From: Caloramator sp.
GTDB taxonomy: Bacteria > Bacillota > Clostridia > Clostridiales > Caloramatoraceae
Reading direction: 5' to 3'
Length of the DNA: 33,062 nt
Assembly: GCA_026418935.1 (NCBI GenBank)
Contig: JAOAAJ010000092.1
Coordinates: 1-33,062 of the forward strand
Part shown: positions 14,601-22,956 of the stretch, piece by piece
Layout of the letters: every line of letters starts with the position of its first letter
How positions within the stretch are numbered: the first letter of the stretch is position 1
The notes under the pieces: generated by a model
The model's database searches: none
Seen by the model: only the letters and a program-made list of their open reading frames with translations
What the model was told of the DNA's origin: nothing
Program-made: the position numbers and the translations under genes

Positions 14601-15380
14601 GATTTGCATTCTATTATTAAAAAAGGTTTTGTATCCTAATAATAAAAATATTATTACACATATGGAAACACTACCTAAGATACTAAGCATAATAGCAATT
14701 TGGTATTCTATTGCAACTAAAGGTGAAGAACCAGATAATATTTGTCCTGTCATCATACCAGGTAAAAATACAATTCCCATTCCAACCATTGAGTTTATAG
14801 TAGGCAGTATGGCAGAGTCAAAGGCATTGTCTAATATTGGCTTACAAGCATCCTTAGGTGATGCACCAAGCATAAGGGAACATTCAATTACATCAACTTG
14901 ATTTTTAAATCCATCAATTAATTTATTTATTCCAAGGCTTATTCCTGTCATAGAATTGCCAACTATCATACCTGCAAGGGGAATGAAGTATTGGGGATTA
15001 TACCAAGGTTTAATATTCACCACTATTACAATAAAATAAAACAGCGTAAATAATGTGCCAATTAACATAGAAAAAACCACTACTTTTTTTAGTTCTTTAG
15101 AAATTTTAGCTTTAGAACGCTTTAATATGTTTTGTACTGCAAAAATTTCCATAATTAATATAACAAATATAGTTATGAAGGGATTAGGATTTTTAAATAT
15201 AAATGTTAGAATGTAACCTGTTAATATTAGTTGTAGAGTCATTCTGGTAGTAGAGATTGTTATTTCTTTTTCTCTATTTAAGCCTCTTTTTCTAACTATC
15301 AAAAGAAGAATAAGTATAAATATATAGGCAGATATTACCTGTATAAGGGATAGTTTAACAGCTCCATTCAAATAAATCAT
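14583..15380 (-). CDS. fetB: FetB/YbbM-family ABC permease (UPF0014)
   Basis: Membrane subunit of a FetAB-type transporter, 265 aa, with about six or seven hydrophobic helices. It has the family blocks VRKRGLNREKEI and FFN-type loop regions such as MLGASPKDACKPILDNAFDSAILPTINSMVGMGIVFLPGMMTGQILSG. E. coli FetAB exports iron and protects against oxidative stress; the substrate here is inferred by family only. The start overlaps fetA by 26 bases. ATG at 15380 abuts AAAGGAG with no spacing, so an in-frame TTG at 15371 (9-base spacing) is a likelier start. Confidence 0.85.
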   Translation of the reverse strand: MIYLNGAVKLSLIQVISAYIFILILLLIVRKRGLNREKEITISTTRMTLQLILTGYILTFIFKNPNPFITIFVILIMEIFAVQNILKRSKAKISKELKKVVVFSMLIGTLFTLFYFIVIVVNIKPWYNPQYFIPLAGMIVGNSMTGISLGINKLIDGFKNQVDVIECSLMLGASPKDACKPILDNAFDSAILPTINSMVGMGIVFLPGMMTGQILSGSSPLVAIEYQIAIMLSILGSVSICVIIFLLLGYKTFFNNRMQIKREEL

Positions 15381-15990
15381 CTCCTTTTATTTCTATTATA
15401 TAGTCTGAATATTTTTTTGCTATTTCTTTAGAGTGGGTTACCATAATAAGAGTCTTATTATTTTTCTTTACATATTCAACTACATAGTTTACAACTAAAT
15501 CCTCTGTGTTTTCATCGAGGGCAGATGTTGGTTCATCTAAAAGTATAACCTCTGGGTTCATTATAAGTATCCTAATTAGACAAATCCTCTGTTTTTCTCC
15601 ACCAGATAAATTTTCAGCAGGTTCATTTAGATTTTTATTCACATTAAACTTTTCTAAAAGAACTTTTATTTCTTCTATATTATAGTTTTCTGATTTAGAA
15701 AATCTTTTTCCGATTAAGATATTATCAAGTATACTTCCTTTATATATAACAGGTGTTTGAGGTAGCATAACAACCCTTCTTCTTAAATCAATGGGGTCGT
15801 ATTGGTTTAGTTCCTTTTCATCATAATAAATTTCACCTTCATCAGGACTAATTATGTTATTCAACATTTTAAGCAGAGTGGTTTTCCCACTACCACTTTC
15901 CCCTACTATACTTGTGACAGAGTTTTTGTTTATTATAATATGCTCAATTTCTAATATGTCCTTATACTTAAGATTTTTTATTTCAAACAT
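15355..15990 (-). CDS. fetA: FetA/YbbL-family ABC transporter ATPase
   Basis: Cytoplasmic ATPase partner of the permease downstream, 211 aa. Walker A GESGSGKT (30-37), signature LSGGEKQ (128-134), Walker B VILLDEP (148-154) and the H-loop in MVTHSKE are intact. Its ribosome-binding site AGGAGG is built into the last codons of padR (Gly-Gly-stop), 8 bases before the ATG, so it is probably coupled to padR translation. Together with fetB it forms a two-component exporter, likely for iron or another metal. Confidence 0.87.
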   Translation of the reverse strand: MFEIKNLKYKDILEIEHIIINKNSVTSIVGESGSGKTTLLKMLNNIISPDEGEIYYDEKELNQYDPIDLRRRVVMLPQTPVIYKGSILDNILIGKRFSKSENYNIEEIKVLLEKFNVNKNLNEPAENLSGGEKQRICLIRILIMNPEVILLDEPTSALDENTEDLVVNYVVEYVKKNNKTLIMVTHSKEIAKKYSDYIIEIKGDDLFEWSC

Positions 15991-15994
15991 TGTT

Positions 15995-16303
15995 TTAACC
16001 TCCTATTTCATTAATAAGCTCTAATGCTTTTTCCTTTGCCCTTTTTAATATATCTTCTCCCTCTTTAGTTATAGAGTAGTATTTTCTAATTTTTCCGTTT
16101 ACGTTTTGTTCCTCTACACTTAATAGTCCTTCTCTACAGAGGGTGTGAAGTATTGGATATAATGTTCCAGGGCTTATTTCATATCCGTGATGCTTAAGTT
16201 CTTCTATCATCCAAGAACCATAAAAGGGTTTTATTTTGGCGTGATAAAGTATGTGTATTTCAATGAAACCAAGGAAGAGTTTGCGTAGTATTTTGTTATC
16301 CAT
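15995..16303 (-). CDS. PadR-family transcriptional regulator
   Basis: 102-aa winged-helix repressor with no effector domain beyond the PadR core. The HTH and wing are visible in GSWMIEELKHHGYEISPGTLYPILHTLCREGLL and RKYYSITKEGEDILKRA. It is the first gene of the fetAB operon, so it likely controls that operon and itself. ATG at 16303 is chosen over GTG at 16312 because AGGAG overlaps the GTG and lies 8 bases before the ATG. Ligand unknown; PadR proteins often respond to toxic compounds. Confidence 0.87.
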   Translation of the reverse strand: MDNKILRKLFLGFIEIHILYHAKIKPFYGSWMIEELKHHGYEISPGTLYPILHTLCREGLLSVEEQNVNGKIRKYYSITKEGEDILKRAKEKALELINEIGG

Positions 16304-16328
16304 AATCAGCACTCCTATCTAAAAGCGT

Positions 16329-16377
16329 TATCGAAATACGATATCACAATTATATCACTACTGAAAAAACAATACAA
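16329..16377 (-). promoter_or_regulatory. padR-fetAB promoter and operator-like repeat
   Basis: On the minus strand TTGTAT (16377-16372), 17 bases, and TATAAT (16354-16349). At and just after the expected start point lies the inverted repeat TATCG-AAATA-CGATA (16329-16343), well placed for PadR repression. Two ATATCAC copies (16341-16347, 16352-16358 region) add a direct repeat. Confidence 0.65.
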
Positions 16378-16396
16378 GTTAACTAAATATAATATG

Positions 16397-16425
16397 TTGA
16401 CATTAAAAAATAATACATATATCAT
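16397..16425 (+). promoter_or_regulatory. Promoter of tRNA-Ser
   Basis: TTGACA (16397-16402), 17 bases, TATCAT (16420-16425). It diverges from the padR promoter, whose -35 is about 20 bases away. Confidence 0.75.
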
Positions 16426-16436
16426 ATTATTTAGAT

Positions 16437-16526
16437 GGAGAGATGGCAGAGTGGTCTAATGCACACGACTCGAAATCGTGCGTACGGGTAACCGTACCGT
16501 GGGTTCAAATCCCACTCTCTCCGCCA
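16437..16526 (+). tRNA. tRNA-Ser, anticodon CGA
   Basis: GGAGAGA (16437-16443) pairs with TCTCTCC (16516-16522); discriminator G and encoded CCA follow. The anticodon stem CACGA/TCGTG closes the loop CTCGAAA, anticodon CGA (reads UCG). The long variable arm GTACGG...CCGTAC is typical of serine tRNAs. T arm GTTCAAATC. Confidence 0.96.
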
Positions 16527-16582
16527 AAGTGCCACCCAGGTGAGAGGTGAATAAAACCATAAAATTCCATAGAATTACAAGT

Positions 16583-16612
16583 AGGCCAGCTTATGCTGGT
16601 CTTAATTTTTAT
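16583..16612 (+). terminator. Terminator of tRNA-Ser
   Basis: AGGCCAGC (16583-16590), loop TTAT, GCTGGTCT (16595-16602) with one G-U pair, followed by TAATTTTT. Bases 16527-16582 hold no feature I can name. Confidence 0.75.
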
Positions 16613-16725
16613 ATTTACAATTTAATATATCTTAATTTGAGAACTTTTTAAAATATTATAAACATTACTGTAGAAGGATAGACCTAAATAATGTAGAATA
16701 TATTTTATAGAGAGTAGGCGGTATC

Positions 16726-16755
16726 TTTATTTATGTAATATAAATAAAAGGAGGG
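16726..16755 (+). promoter_or_regulatory. Hairpin abutting the fhs ribosome-binding site
   Basis: TTTATTTAT (16726-16734) pairs perfectly with ATAAATAAA (16740-16748), directly followed by AGGAGGG (16749-16755). The helix is all A-T and may open easily. It could tune translation or RNA stability. The upstream gap 16613-16725 has no clear promoter. Confidence 0.4.
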
Positions 16756-16760
16756 CGTTT

Positions 16761-18434
16761 ATGTTTAAAACGGATATTGAAATTGCACAGGAGGCAAAGC
16801 TTTCAGACATCAGAGAAATTGCAAAAAAGCTTGATATTACAGAGGATGAAATTGAACTTTACGGAAAGTATAAGGCAAAGGTTGACTGCAATATTTTAAA
16901 AAACAAGAAGAGTAGGGACGGAAAACTAATTTTAGTTACAGCTATAAATCCAACCCCAGCAGGAGAAGGAAAAACAACAACTTCAATTGGACTTGCAGAT
17001 GCTCTAACAGTGCTTGGTAAGAGAACTGCAGTTGCACTTCGTGAACCATCTCTTGGACCTGTATTTGGAATAAAGGGAGGAGCAGCAGGAGGAGGATATT
17101 CACAGGTTGTTCCTATGGAGGATATAAATCTTCACTTCACAGGCGATTTCCATGCAATAGGTGCGGCAAACAACTTACTTGCAGCAATGCTTGATAATCA
17201 TATATATCAAGGAAATGAATTAAATATTGACCAAAGAAGAATTACTTGGAGAAGATGTGTTGATATGAACGATAGGCAGCTAAGGTTTATAGTTAGCGGC
17301 CTTGGAGGAAAGGTTAATGGGGTACCAAGAGAGGATGGATTTGATATTACAGTTGCATCGGAGGTTATGGCAATCTTCTGTTTATCAAAGGATATAAATG
17401 ACCTAAAGGAAAGATTAGCAAGAATTGTTGTTGCATATAATAGGGATGGTAAGCCTGTAACAGCGGGTGATTTAAAGGCACAGGGTGCAATGGCAGCTCT
17501 TTTAAAGGATGCCCTAAAGCCTAACTTAGTTCAGACTTTAGGAAAGACACCTGCCTTTGTTCACGGAGGACCATTTGCCAATATAGCCCACGGATGTAAT
17601 TCTATTATGGCAACTAAGATGGCACTTCACCTTGCAGACTATGTTGTAACAGAGGCTGGCTTTGGTGCGGATTTAGGTGCAGAAAAGTTTATAGACATAA
17701 AGTGTAGAATGGCGGGACTTGAGCCAAGTGCTGTTGTTATTGTTGCAACAGTAAGGGCACTTAAATATAACGGAGGAGTTTCAAAGGATAAGTTAGGAGA
17801 AAAGAACCTTGAGGCACTTGAAAGGGGACTTCCAAATCTATTAAAGCACGTTGAAAATATAACAAGAGTATTTAATCTTCCTGCTGTTGTTGCCTTAAAT
17901 AGGTTCCCAACGGATACAGAAGAAGAGATAGAGCTTGTTAAGGAAAAGTGTAGAGAACTTGGTGTTAATGTTAAGGTATCAGAAGTTTGGGCAAAGGGTG
18001 GAGAAGGTGGAATAGAAGTTGCACAGGAAGTTTTAAGATTAATAGAGGAAAAGAACAATAAGATGCAGTTCTGCTATGATTTAGAAATGCCAATTAAAGA
18101 TAAGATAAAGACAATAGCAAGGAGAATATATGGTGCAGAGGATGCAGTATTTGCACAGGAGGCAGAAAAGCAGATTGCAGAACTTGAAAAATTAGGATTT
18201 GGTAACCTGCCTATCTGTATGGCAAAGACTCAGTATTCATTAAGTGATGATGCAACAAAGCTTGGAAGACCAGAAGGATTTAAGATAACAGTAAGGGAAG
18301 TATATGTTTCAGCAGGTGCAGGATTTATAGTTGCAATAACAGGAAGCATTATGAAGATGCCTGGACTCCCAAAGGTTCCTGCAGCAGAAAAGATAGATGT
18401 GGATGAGAATGGTAGAATAACAGGACTTTTTTAG
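16761..18434 (+). CDS. fhs: Formate-tetrahydrofolate ligase
   Basis: Joins formate to tetrahydrofolate using ATP, giving 10-formyl-THF; in clostridia it works in one-carbon metabolism, purine degradation or the Wood-Ljungdahl methyl branch. The 557-aa length is standard. The ATP loop [12 protein letters not shown] (64-75), the [21 protein letters not shown] block and the C-terminal [23 protein letters not shown] are all conserved. FolD follows after 10 bases with its own ribosome site, so they form an operon. No cyclohydrolase or serine hydroxymethyltransferase gene lies in the window. Confidence 0.97.
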   Translation: MFKTDIEIAQEAKLSDIREIAKKLDITEDEIELYGKYKAKVDCNILKNKKSRDGKLILVTAINPTPAGEGKTTTSIGLADALTVLGKRTAVALREPSLGPVFGIKGGAAGGGYSQVVPMEDINLHFTGDFHAIGAANNLLAAMLDNHIYQGNELNIDQRRITWRRCVDMNDRQLRFIVSGLGGKVNGVPREDGFDITVASEVMAIFCLSKDINDLKERLARIVVAYNRDGKPVTAGDLKAQGAMAALLKDALKPNLVQTLGKTPAFVHGGPFANIAHGCNSIMATKMALHLADYVVTEAGFGADLGAEKFIDIKCRMAGLEPSAVVIVATVRALKYNGGVSKDKLGEKNLEALERGLPNLLKHVENITRVFNLPAVVALNRFPTDTEEEIELVKEKCRELGVNVKVSEVWAKGGEGGIEVAQEVLRLIEEKNNKMQFCYDLEMPIKDKIKTIARRIYGAEDAVFAQEAEKQIAELEKLGFGNLPICMAKTQYSLSDDATKLGRPEGFKITVREVYVSAGAGFIVAITGSIMKMPGLPKVPAAEKIDVDENGRITGLF

Positions 18435-18444
18435 GAGGGATAAC

Positions 18445-19290
18445 TTGATACTATATGGTAAGCAGGTTGCAGAAAAATTATCAGAGGAAATAATAGATGA
18501 AGTTAAAACCCTAAAGGATAAGGGAATAGAGCCAAAGCTTGCAATAGTAAGAGTTGGTAGAAATGAAGGTGACTTGTCCTATGAAAGGGGAGCGGTAAAG
18601 AGGGCTGAAAGGCTTGGTATTAAGGTTGAGGTTTTTGAATTAGAAGAAGGTATAAAAACTGAGGATTTAATTGAATGTATAGAAAAAATAAACAATGATA
18701 ATTTAATACACGGATTGCTTCTTTTTAGACCTTTACCTAAACATATAGATGAAAATAGGGTGAAAAATTATATAAATGCAAATAAAGATGTAGATTGCAT
18801 AAACCCTATAAATGTAGCCAAGATAATGGAGGGTGATAAAACAGGCTTTGCACCTTGTACCCCAGCAGCAGTTTTAGAAATATTAAAACACTATAGCATT
18901 GATTTAAGGGGAAAAAATGTTGTTGTAGTGGGTAGATCAATGGTTGTAGGGAAACCCCTATCTATGCTTCTACTTAGTGAAGATGCAACAGTTACAATAT
19001 GCCATTCAAAGACACAAAATTTAAAGGAAATAACAAAGAAGGCAGATATACTAATTGTTGCAATAGGTTGTGCAAAATATATAAATAAGGAATATGTAAG
19101 TGACAGTACCGTTGTAATTGATGTTGGTATTAATGTGGATAATGTGGGCAACCTTTGTGGTGATGTTGATTTTGAAGATGTAAAGGATTTGGTTTCAGAT
19201 ATAACACCAGTTCCAGGTGGAGTTGGAGCGGTTACAAATACAGTATTATTTAAGAATTTGATTAAGGCTTGTAAGTTTCAGATGGAGTAA
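18445..19290 (+). CDS. folD: FolD, probably dehydrogenase only
   Basis: FolD normally catalyses both the NADP-linked 5,10-methylene-THF dehydrogenase and the methenyl-THF cyclohydrolase step. This 281-aa protein keeps the nucleotide-binding block GKNVVVVGRSMVVGKPLSMLLL, the catalytic DVDC aspartate and the C-terminal TPVPGGVGAVTNTVL. The cyclohydrolase residues differ. The conserved Y-x-x-x-K reads Tyr46-Glu-Arg-Gly-Ala50, and the conserved Gln of the VQLPLP motif is Phe (LLFRPLP). A dehydrogenase-only FolD that depends on a separate FchA has been reported in Clostridium perfringens, which fits. Start is TTG at 18445 behind AGGAGGG. Confidence 0.92.
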   Translation: MILYGKQVAEKLSEEIIDEVKTLKDKGIEPKLAIVRVGRNEGDLSYERGAVKRAERLGIKVEVFELEEGIKTEDLIECIEKINNDNLIHGLLLFRPLPKHIDENRVKNYINANKDVDCINPINVAKIMEGDKTGFAPCTPAAVLEILKHYSIDLRGKNVVVVGRSMVVGKPLSMLLLSEDATVTICHSKTQNLKEITKKADILIVAIGCAKYINKEYVSDSTVVIDVGINVDNVGNLCGDVDFEDVKDLVSDITPVPGGVGAVTNTVLFKNLIKACKFQME

Positions 19291-19296
19291 ATTTTT

Positions 19297-19325
19297 AAGG
19301 AGGCTGTCTAAAATACAGCCTCCTT
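19297..19325. terminator. Hairpin after folD
   Basis: AAGGAGGCTGT (19297-19307) pairs perfectly with ACAGCCTCCTT (19315-19325). On the plus strand no strong T-run follows, so termination may be partial. On the minus strand a T-run is present. Confidence 0.65.
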
Positions 19326-19414
19326 GTGCTTAAAAACTCTTGATATTACAATAATTATAACAGTAATGAAATTAAATATAATTATAAATTTACTGAAATT
19401 TTTAAATATATATA

Positions 19415-19470
19415 TTGACGTTTTATATGTTATGCTGTTATAATAAAAACAGATAACGAAATGGGTTTCG
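19415..19470 (+). promoter_or_regulatory. Promoter and operator of the LacI-type regulator gene
   Basis: TTGACG (19415-19420), 18 bases, TATAAT (19439-19444). The inverted repeat CGAAA-TGGG-TTTCG (19457-19470) lies just past the start point, where a bound repressor would block. The same half-sites recur at 20537-20550, so the regulator probably controls itself and the transport operon. Confidence 0.75.
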
Positions 19471-19496
19471 AAAAAGTAAATAAGAGGTGTTAGAAC

Positions 19497-20507
19497 TTGA
19501 CAGTAACAATATATGATATATCAAAGGAAACAGGATTTTCGCCAACAACTGTATCAAAGGCTTTAAATAACTACCCAGACGTTAGTGAAAAAACTAAAAA
19601 AATAATTTTAGAGAAGGCAAATGAAATGGGGTATATCCCAAATTCACATGCAAGGATTTTGACTACAAAGAAATCTTGGACCATAGGAATTTTATTTGAT
19701 GAAAAATTAAATGTAGGTATGAAACATCCATTTTTCAACGCAGTTATCGAAAGTTTTAAAAAGAGCGTTGAATCAAGAGGATATGATCTATTGTTTATAT
19801 CAAAGGACATAGGTGGAGATAAAATAACCTATTTAGATCACTGTAAAATCAGAGGAGTAGACGGAGTTATTATAATTACTTCAGACCCTCAAAATGAGCA
19901 AATACAAGAGCTTATTAACAGTGATTTTCCTTGTGTATTAATAGACAATGAATGTAATAGAGCAAGTAGTGTTCATTCAGACGATATACAAGGGTGCTAT
20001 TTAGCAGTTGAATATCTCTATTCTTTAGGGCATAGAAAGATAGCTCATATTTATGGAAGCTTAGATACCTTTGCAGGTAAAGTTAGATATGATGAATTTT
20101 TGAATGCTCTAAAAAAGTTTAATTTGCAAAGGATAGATGAATATTTAGTAGATGGTGACTATTTCTCCTATGATGGTGGATATAAGGCAATGAAAAAGCT
20201 TTTAGATTTAAAGGAGCCACCAACAGCAGTATTTGCTTCAGGAGATTTTATGGCAATAGGTGCAATAAATGCAATAAAGGATAAGGGGCTAAGGGTGCCA
20301 GAAGATATATCTGTAATTGGATATGATGATTTAGATATATGTAAATATATAACACCAAAGCTTACAACAATAAGACAAAACACAGATTTAATAGGAGAGA
20401 ATGCAGCAGAAATATTGATTAATGCTATAGATAGAAAAAATAGTAGAACTTCAGTTATAGTTCCTGTTGAATTAGTCCTTAGAGATTCCTGTGAATCTTT
20501 AAAATAA
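19497..20507 (+). CDS. LacI-family transcriptional regulator of the sugar locus
   Basis: 336 aa. Residues 1-57 are the LacI HTH and hinge (TIYDISKETGFSPTTVSKALNN). The rest is a periplasmic-binding-protein-like effector domain (WTIGILF, HPFFNAVIESF, DGVIIITSD, GYDDLDICKYITPKLTTIRQN). It probably represses the transporter and enzyme genes downstream until a sugar appears. Start is TTG at 19497, 7 bases after GAGGTG; no ATG is available at the N-terminus of the HTH. The effector is unknown, likely a beta-glucooligosaccharide or a product of its breakdown. Confidence 0.9.
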   Translation: MTVTIYDISKETGFSPTTVSKALNNYPDVSEKTKKIILEKANEMGYIPNSHARILTTKKSWTIGILFDEKLNVGMKHPFFNAVIESFKKSVESRGYDLLFISKDIGGDKITYLDHCKIRGVDGVIIITSDPQNEQIQELINSDFPCVLIDNECNRASSVHSDDIQGCYLAVEYLYSLGHRKIAHIYGSLDTFAGKVRYDEFLNALKKFNLQRIDEYLVDGDYFSYDGGYKAMKKLLDLKEPPTAVFASGDFMAIGAINAIKDKGLRVPEDISVIGYDDLDICKYITPKLTTIRQNTDLIGENAAEILINAIDRKNSRTSVIVPVELVLRDSCESLK

Positions 20508-20535
20508 AATCCTTCTTTTTTCTTTTTTACTGAAT

Positions 20536-20551
20536 TCGAAACCGGTTTCGA
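20536..20551 (+). promoter_or_regulatory. LacI-type operator before the sugar-binding protein gene
   Basis: TCGAAACCGGTTTCGA is a perfect 16-bp palindrome. Its core CGAAA-N4-TTTCG is shared with 19457-19470. The promoter of the operon is unclear; TATAAA at 20592-20597 could be a -10 but lacks a good -35. Confidence 0.8.
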
Positions 20552-20622
20552 GAGAAATAATAATTTAAAGTCTGTAGCACAAAGGTGTTACTATAAAAAC
20601 AAAAAATGAGGGGGTAAATTTG

Positions 20623-21975
20623 ATGAAAATCAAAAAGTACTTAGGCATTTTATTATCAACAGTGTTAGTTACTACGTCACTTGTTGGATGTGGTCCTAAA
20701 AAAACTGGCGAAGGTGAGAAAAAATTAGAAGTAGATAAGACAAAGGTATTAAGAGTTTGGTCCTTTACAGATGAGCTTAAAGAACCATTAAAGTATTTTG
20801 AAGAAAAGTATGGAATAAAAACAGAACTTACTATTGTTCCTACTGCTGATTATGCATCAAAGCTTCAACCAGTTCTTGATAGCGGTGTAAATGCTCCAGA
20901 TGTATTTACTGCAGAAATTGCTTGGGTAAAGCAATGGGTAGATATGCCATATTGGGAAAACCTTTCAGATGCTCCATATAACGCAAATGAATGGGAAAAG
21001 GACTATGTTCCATATGTATGGAATATAGGTAAAGATAACAATGGTAAGGTTAAGGCACTTTCTTGGCAAGCTACTCCAGGTGGATTTATTTATAAGAGAT
21101 GGATTGCAAGAGAAGTTTGGGGAAATGATGACCCAGCATTCGTAGCTCAAAAACTTTCAAATATGGATAATTTTATGAAGGCTGCTGAAGAATTAAAACA
21201 AAAAGGATATAAGATAGTACCAGATGAAGGAGCTATTCGTTGGTTTGCTAAAGGTTCAGAACCAAAGCCATGGGTAAATGAAAAGAATGAATTACAATTA
21301 ACTCAAGCACAAATTGATTTTATGGATTACCAAAAGCAACTACGCGATAAAGAATATTCAGCTATGGCACCAGAATGGTCACCAGCTTGGTTTGCTTCAA
21401 TGGGAGGACCAATTCCATTCAATGCAGGTTGGGATAAAGTAGAAGAAGCAAAAAGTAGCAAGAAAGTTGAAGTGTTTGGTTATGTTATGCCAACTTGGGG
21501 ATTACACTATGTAATAAAGCCAAATGCAAAGGAAACAGCAGGAGATTGGGGATTAACATCAGGACCATCACCATACTTCTGGGGAGGAACTTGGGTAGGA
21601 GTATATTCAGGTTCTAAAAACAAAGGAGCTGCTTGGGAATTTGTAAAGATGATGACGCATGATCAAGAGTTCCTAAATTGGTGGTACAAAAAAACAGGAG
21701 ACTTGTTATCATATAAGCCTGTAACAGATAAAGTAAAAGATACAGCAAAGGATGATTTCTTAAAGGGACAAAACCATTATGAGTTCTTCTTAAAGGAAGC
21801 AGAAAAGATAACTCCAGAAATAGTAACAAAGTATGACCAAGGCATAGATCAAATTTGGGGTAGCTTAGTATCAGAATATGTAGATGGAAAGAAGACAAAA
21901 GATCAAGTTATAAACGAATTCTATAAGCAAGTTAAAAATGCTTATCCAGAAATAAAGACTCCATTAGATAAATAA
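20623..21975 (+). CDS. ABC transporter sugar-binding lipoprotein
   Basis: Family 1 extracellular solute-binding protein, 450 aa, with signal peptide and lipobox LVGC (Cys23). The mature part has the typical RVWSFTDELKEPLKYFEEKYG opening and is very rich in tryptophan and tyrosine (for example WWYKKTGDLLSYKP), suited to stacking on glucan chains. It captures an oligosaccharide and passes it to the two permeases downstream. ATG 20623 is chosen over the adjacent TTG at 20620 for its 8-base spacing from GAGGGGG. Substrate by context: beta-glucan oligosaccharides. Confidence 0.9.
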   Translation: MKIKKYLGILLSTVLVTTSLVGCGPKKTGEGEKKLEVDKTKVLRVWSFTDELKEPLKYFEEKYGIKTELTIVPTADYASKLQPVLDSGVNAPDVFTAEIAWVKQWVDMPYWENLSDAPYNANEWEKDYVPYVWNIGKDNNGKVKALSWQATPGGFIYKRWIAREVWGNDDPAFVAQKLSNMDNFMKAAEELKQKGYKIVPDEGAIRWFAKGSEPKPWVNEKNELQLTQAQIDFMDYQKQLRDKEYSAMAPEWSPAWFASMGGPIPFNAGWDKVEEAKSSKKVEVFGYVMPTWGLHYVIKPNAKETAGDWGLTSGPSPYFWGGTWVGVYSGSKNKGAAWEFVKMMTHDQEFLNWWYKKTGDLLSYKPVTDKVKDTAKDDFLKGQNHYEFFLKEAEKITPEIVTKYDQGIDQIWGSLVSEYVDGKKTKDQVINEFYKQVKNAYPEIKTPLDK

Positions 21976-21992
21976 TGAAATTATGAAAATTG

Positions 21993-22024
21993 TATAATAG
22001 GTGAACTTAAGTTCACCTATTATA
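21993..22024 (+). terminator. 32-bp perfect palindrome between binding-protein and permease genes
   Basis: TATAATAGGTGAACTT and its exact complement meet at 22008/22009. The RNA hairpin is strong but has only a weak T-run (TTAATTT). Such hairpins commonly cut read-through or protect the upstream RNA, so binding protein outnumbers permease. A DNA-level regulator site is an alternative. Confidence 0.7.
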
Positions 22025-22049
22025 TTAATTTAAAGAAAGAGGGTGTACT

Positions 22050-22943
22050 ATGAATTCAAGAAATAAATATGGCTATTTATTTATATCTCCTTTTTTTATT
22101 GTTTTTAGTATATTTGGCATTTATCCAATACTTCTTTCTTTATATATGAGCTTCACAGATTATAAAGGTATTGGTTCCCCATTTAATGCAAACTGGGTAG
22201 GACTACAACAATATGCAAGACTAATAAAGGACACATATTTTCTACAAGCTTTTATAAACACTTGGAAAATATGGGGTGTAAACATAGTTCTACAATTAGC
22301 ACTGGCTTTAATTCTTGCAGTAATCTTTTCGGATGTTAGATTAAAACTTAAGGGTGTTAGTTTATATCGTGCAATATTTTATCTACCTAACTTAATGACA
22401 GTTTCATCTGTTGCACTACTATTCTTATTTATTTTAGATTGGCAGCACGGTGCACTTAATGGACTATTACTTAAGGCTGGATTTATATCAAGACCTATTA
22501 ACTGGTTAGGTCAACCACAAACAGCACAATTATCGGTATCATTAATACAAACTTGGCTCTGGTTTGGTCATACCTTTATTATAATTTTTGCTGGTATAGA
22601 AGGAATTTCAAAGGACTACTTTGAAGCAGCTATGATAGACGGTGCAAATAGAACTCAAACCTTCTTTAAGGTAACACTCCCATTATTAAAACCTATAATG
22701 ATTTATGTTGTTATAACATCCTTAATAGGCGGATTACAATTGTTTGAAATACCTTTCTTAATGTCTCAAAATGGTCTTGGTGGACCAGAGGGTTCATTAG
22801 TAACAATGGTTCTATATTTATTTAATCAAGCATTTAAATACCGTAACTTTGGATATGCCGCAGCAGTTGCATATGGTTTATTCTTTATAATATTAATATT
22901 CTCCATAGTTGTATTTAAGGGAATGTTCAAGGAAGAGGCCTAA
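22050..22943 (+). CDS. Sugar ABC transporter permease, MalF/UgpA type
   Basis: 297 aa with about six membrane helices. The inner-membrane EAA loop reads EAAMIDGANRTQTFFKVTLPLLKP (about residues 191-214) and is the docking site for an ATPase. It forms a heterodimer with the next permease. The gene sits 74 bases after the binding-protein gene, beyond a large hairpin. No ATPase gene is in the locus, so a shared multi-sugar ATPase (MsmK/MsiK-like) is expected elsewhere, as in many Firmicute oligosaccharide importers. Confidence 0.92.
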   Translation: MNSRNKYGYLFISPFFIVFSIFGIYPILLSLYMSFTDYKGIGSPFNANWVGLQQYARLIKDTYFLQAFINTWKIWGVNIVLQLALALILAVIFSDVRLKLKGVSLYRAIFYLPNLMTVSSVALLFLFILDWQHGALNGLLLKAGFISRPINWLGQPQTAQLSVSLIQTWLWFGHTFIIIFAGIEGISKDYFEAAMIDGANRTQTFFKVTLPLLKPIMIYVVITSLIGGLQLFEIPFLMSQNGLGGPEGSLVTMVLYLFNQAFKYRNFGYAAAVAYGLFFIILIFSIVVFKGMFKEEA

Positions 22944-22956
22944 GGAGGTGTGAGTT

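Noticed and set aside
16527-16582. Possible integration site at the 3' end of tRNA-Ser
   Set aside because: No repeat of the tRNA end and no integrase gene is present in the window.
16690-16760. A GAGAGTAGGCGG string before fhs resembling the start of a tetrahydrofolate riboswitch
   Set aside because: The rest of the consensus core and its pseudoknot-forming arms are missing; only a simple A-T hairpin follows.
20536-20551. Catabolite-responsive (CcpA) site
   Set aside because: It lacks the TG...CA ends and central CG arrangement of a cre site and matches the second CGAAA-N4-TTTCG copy better, so a local LacI operator is the simpler reading.
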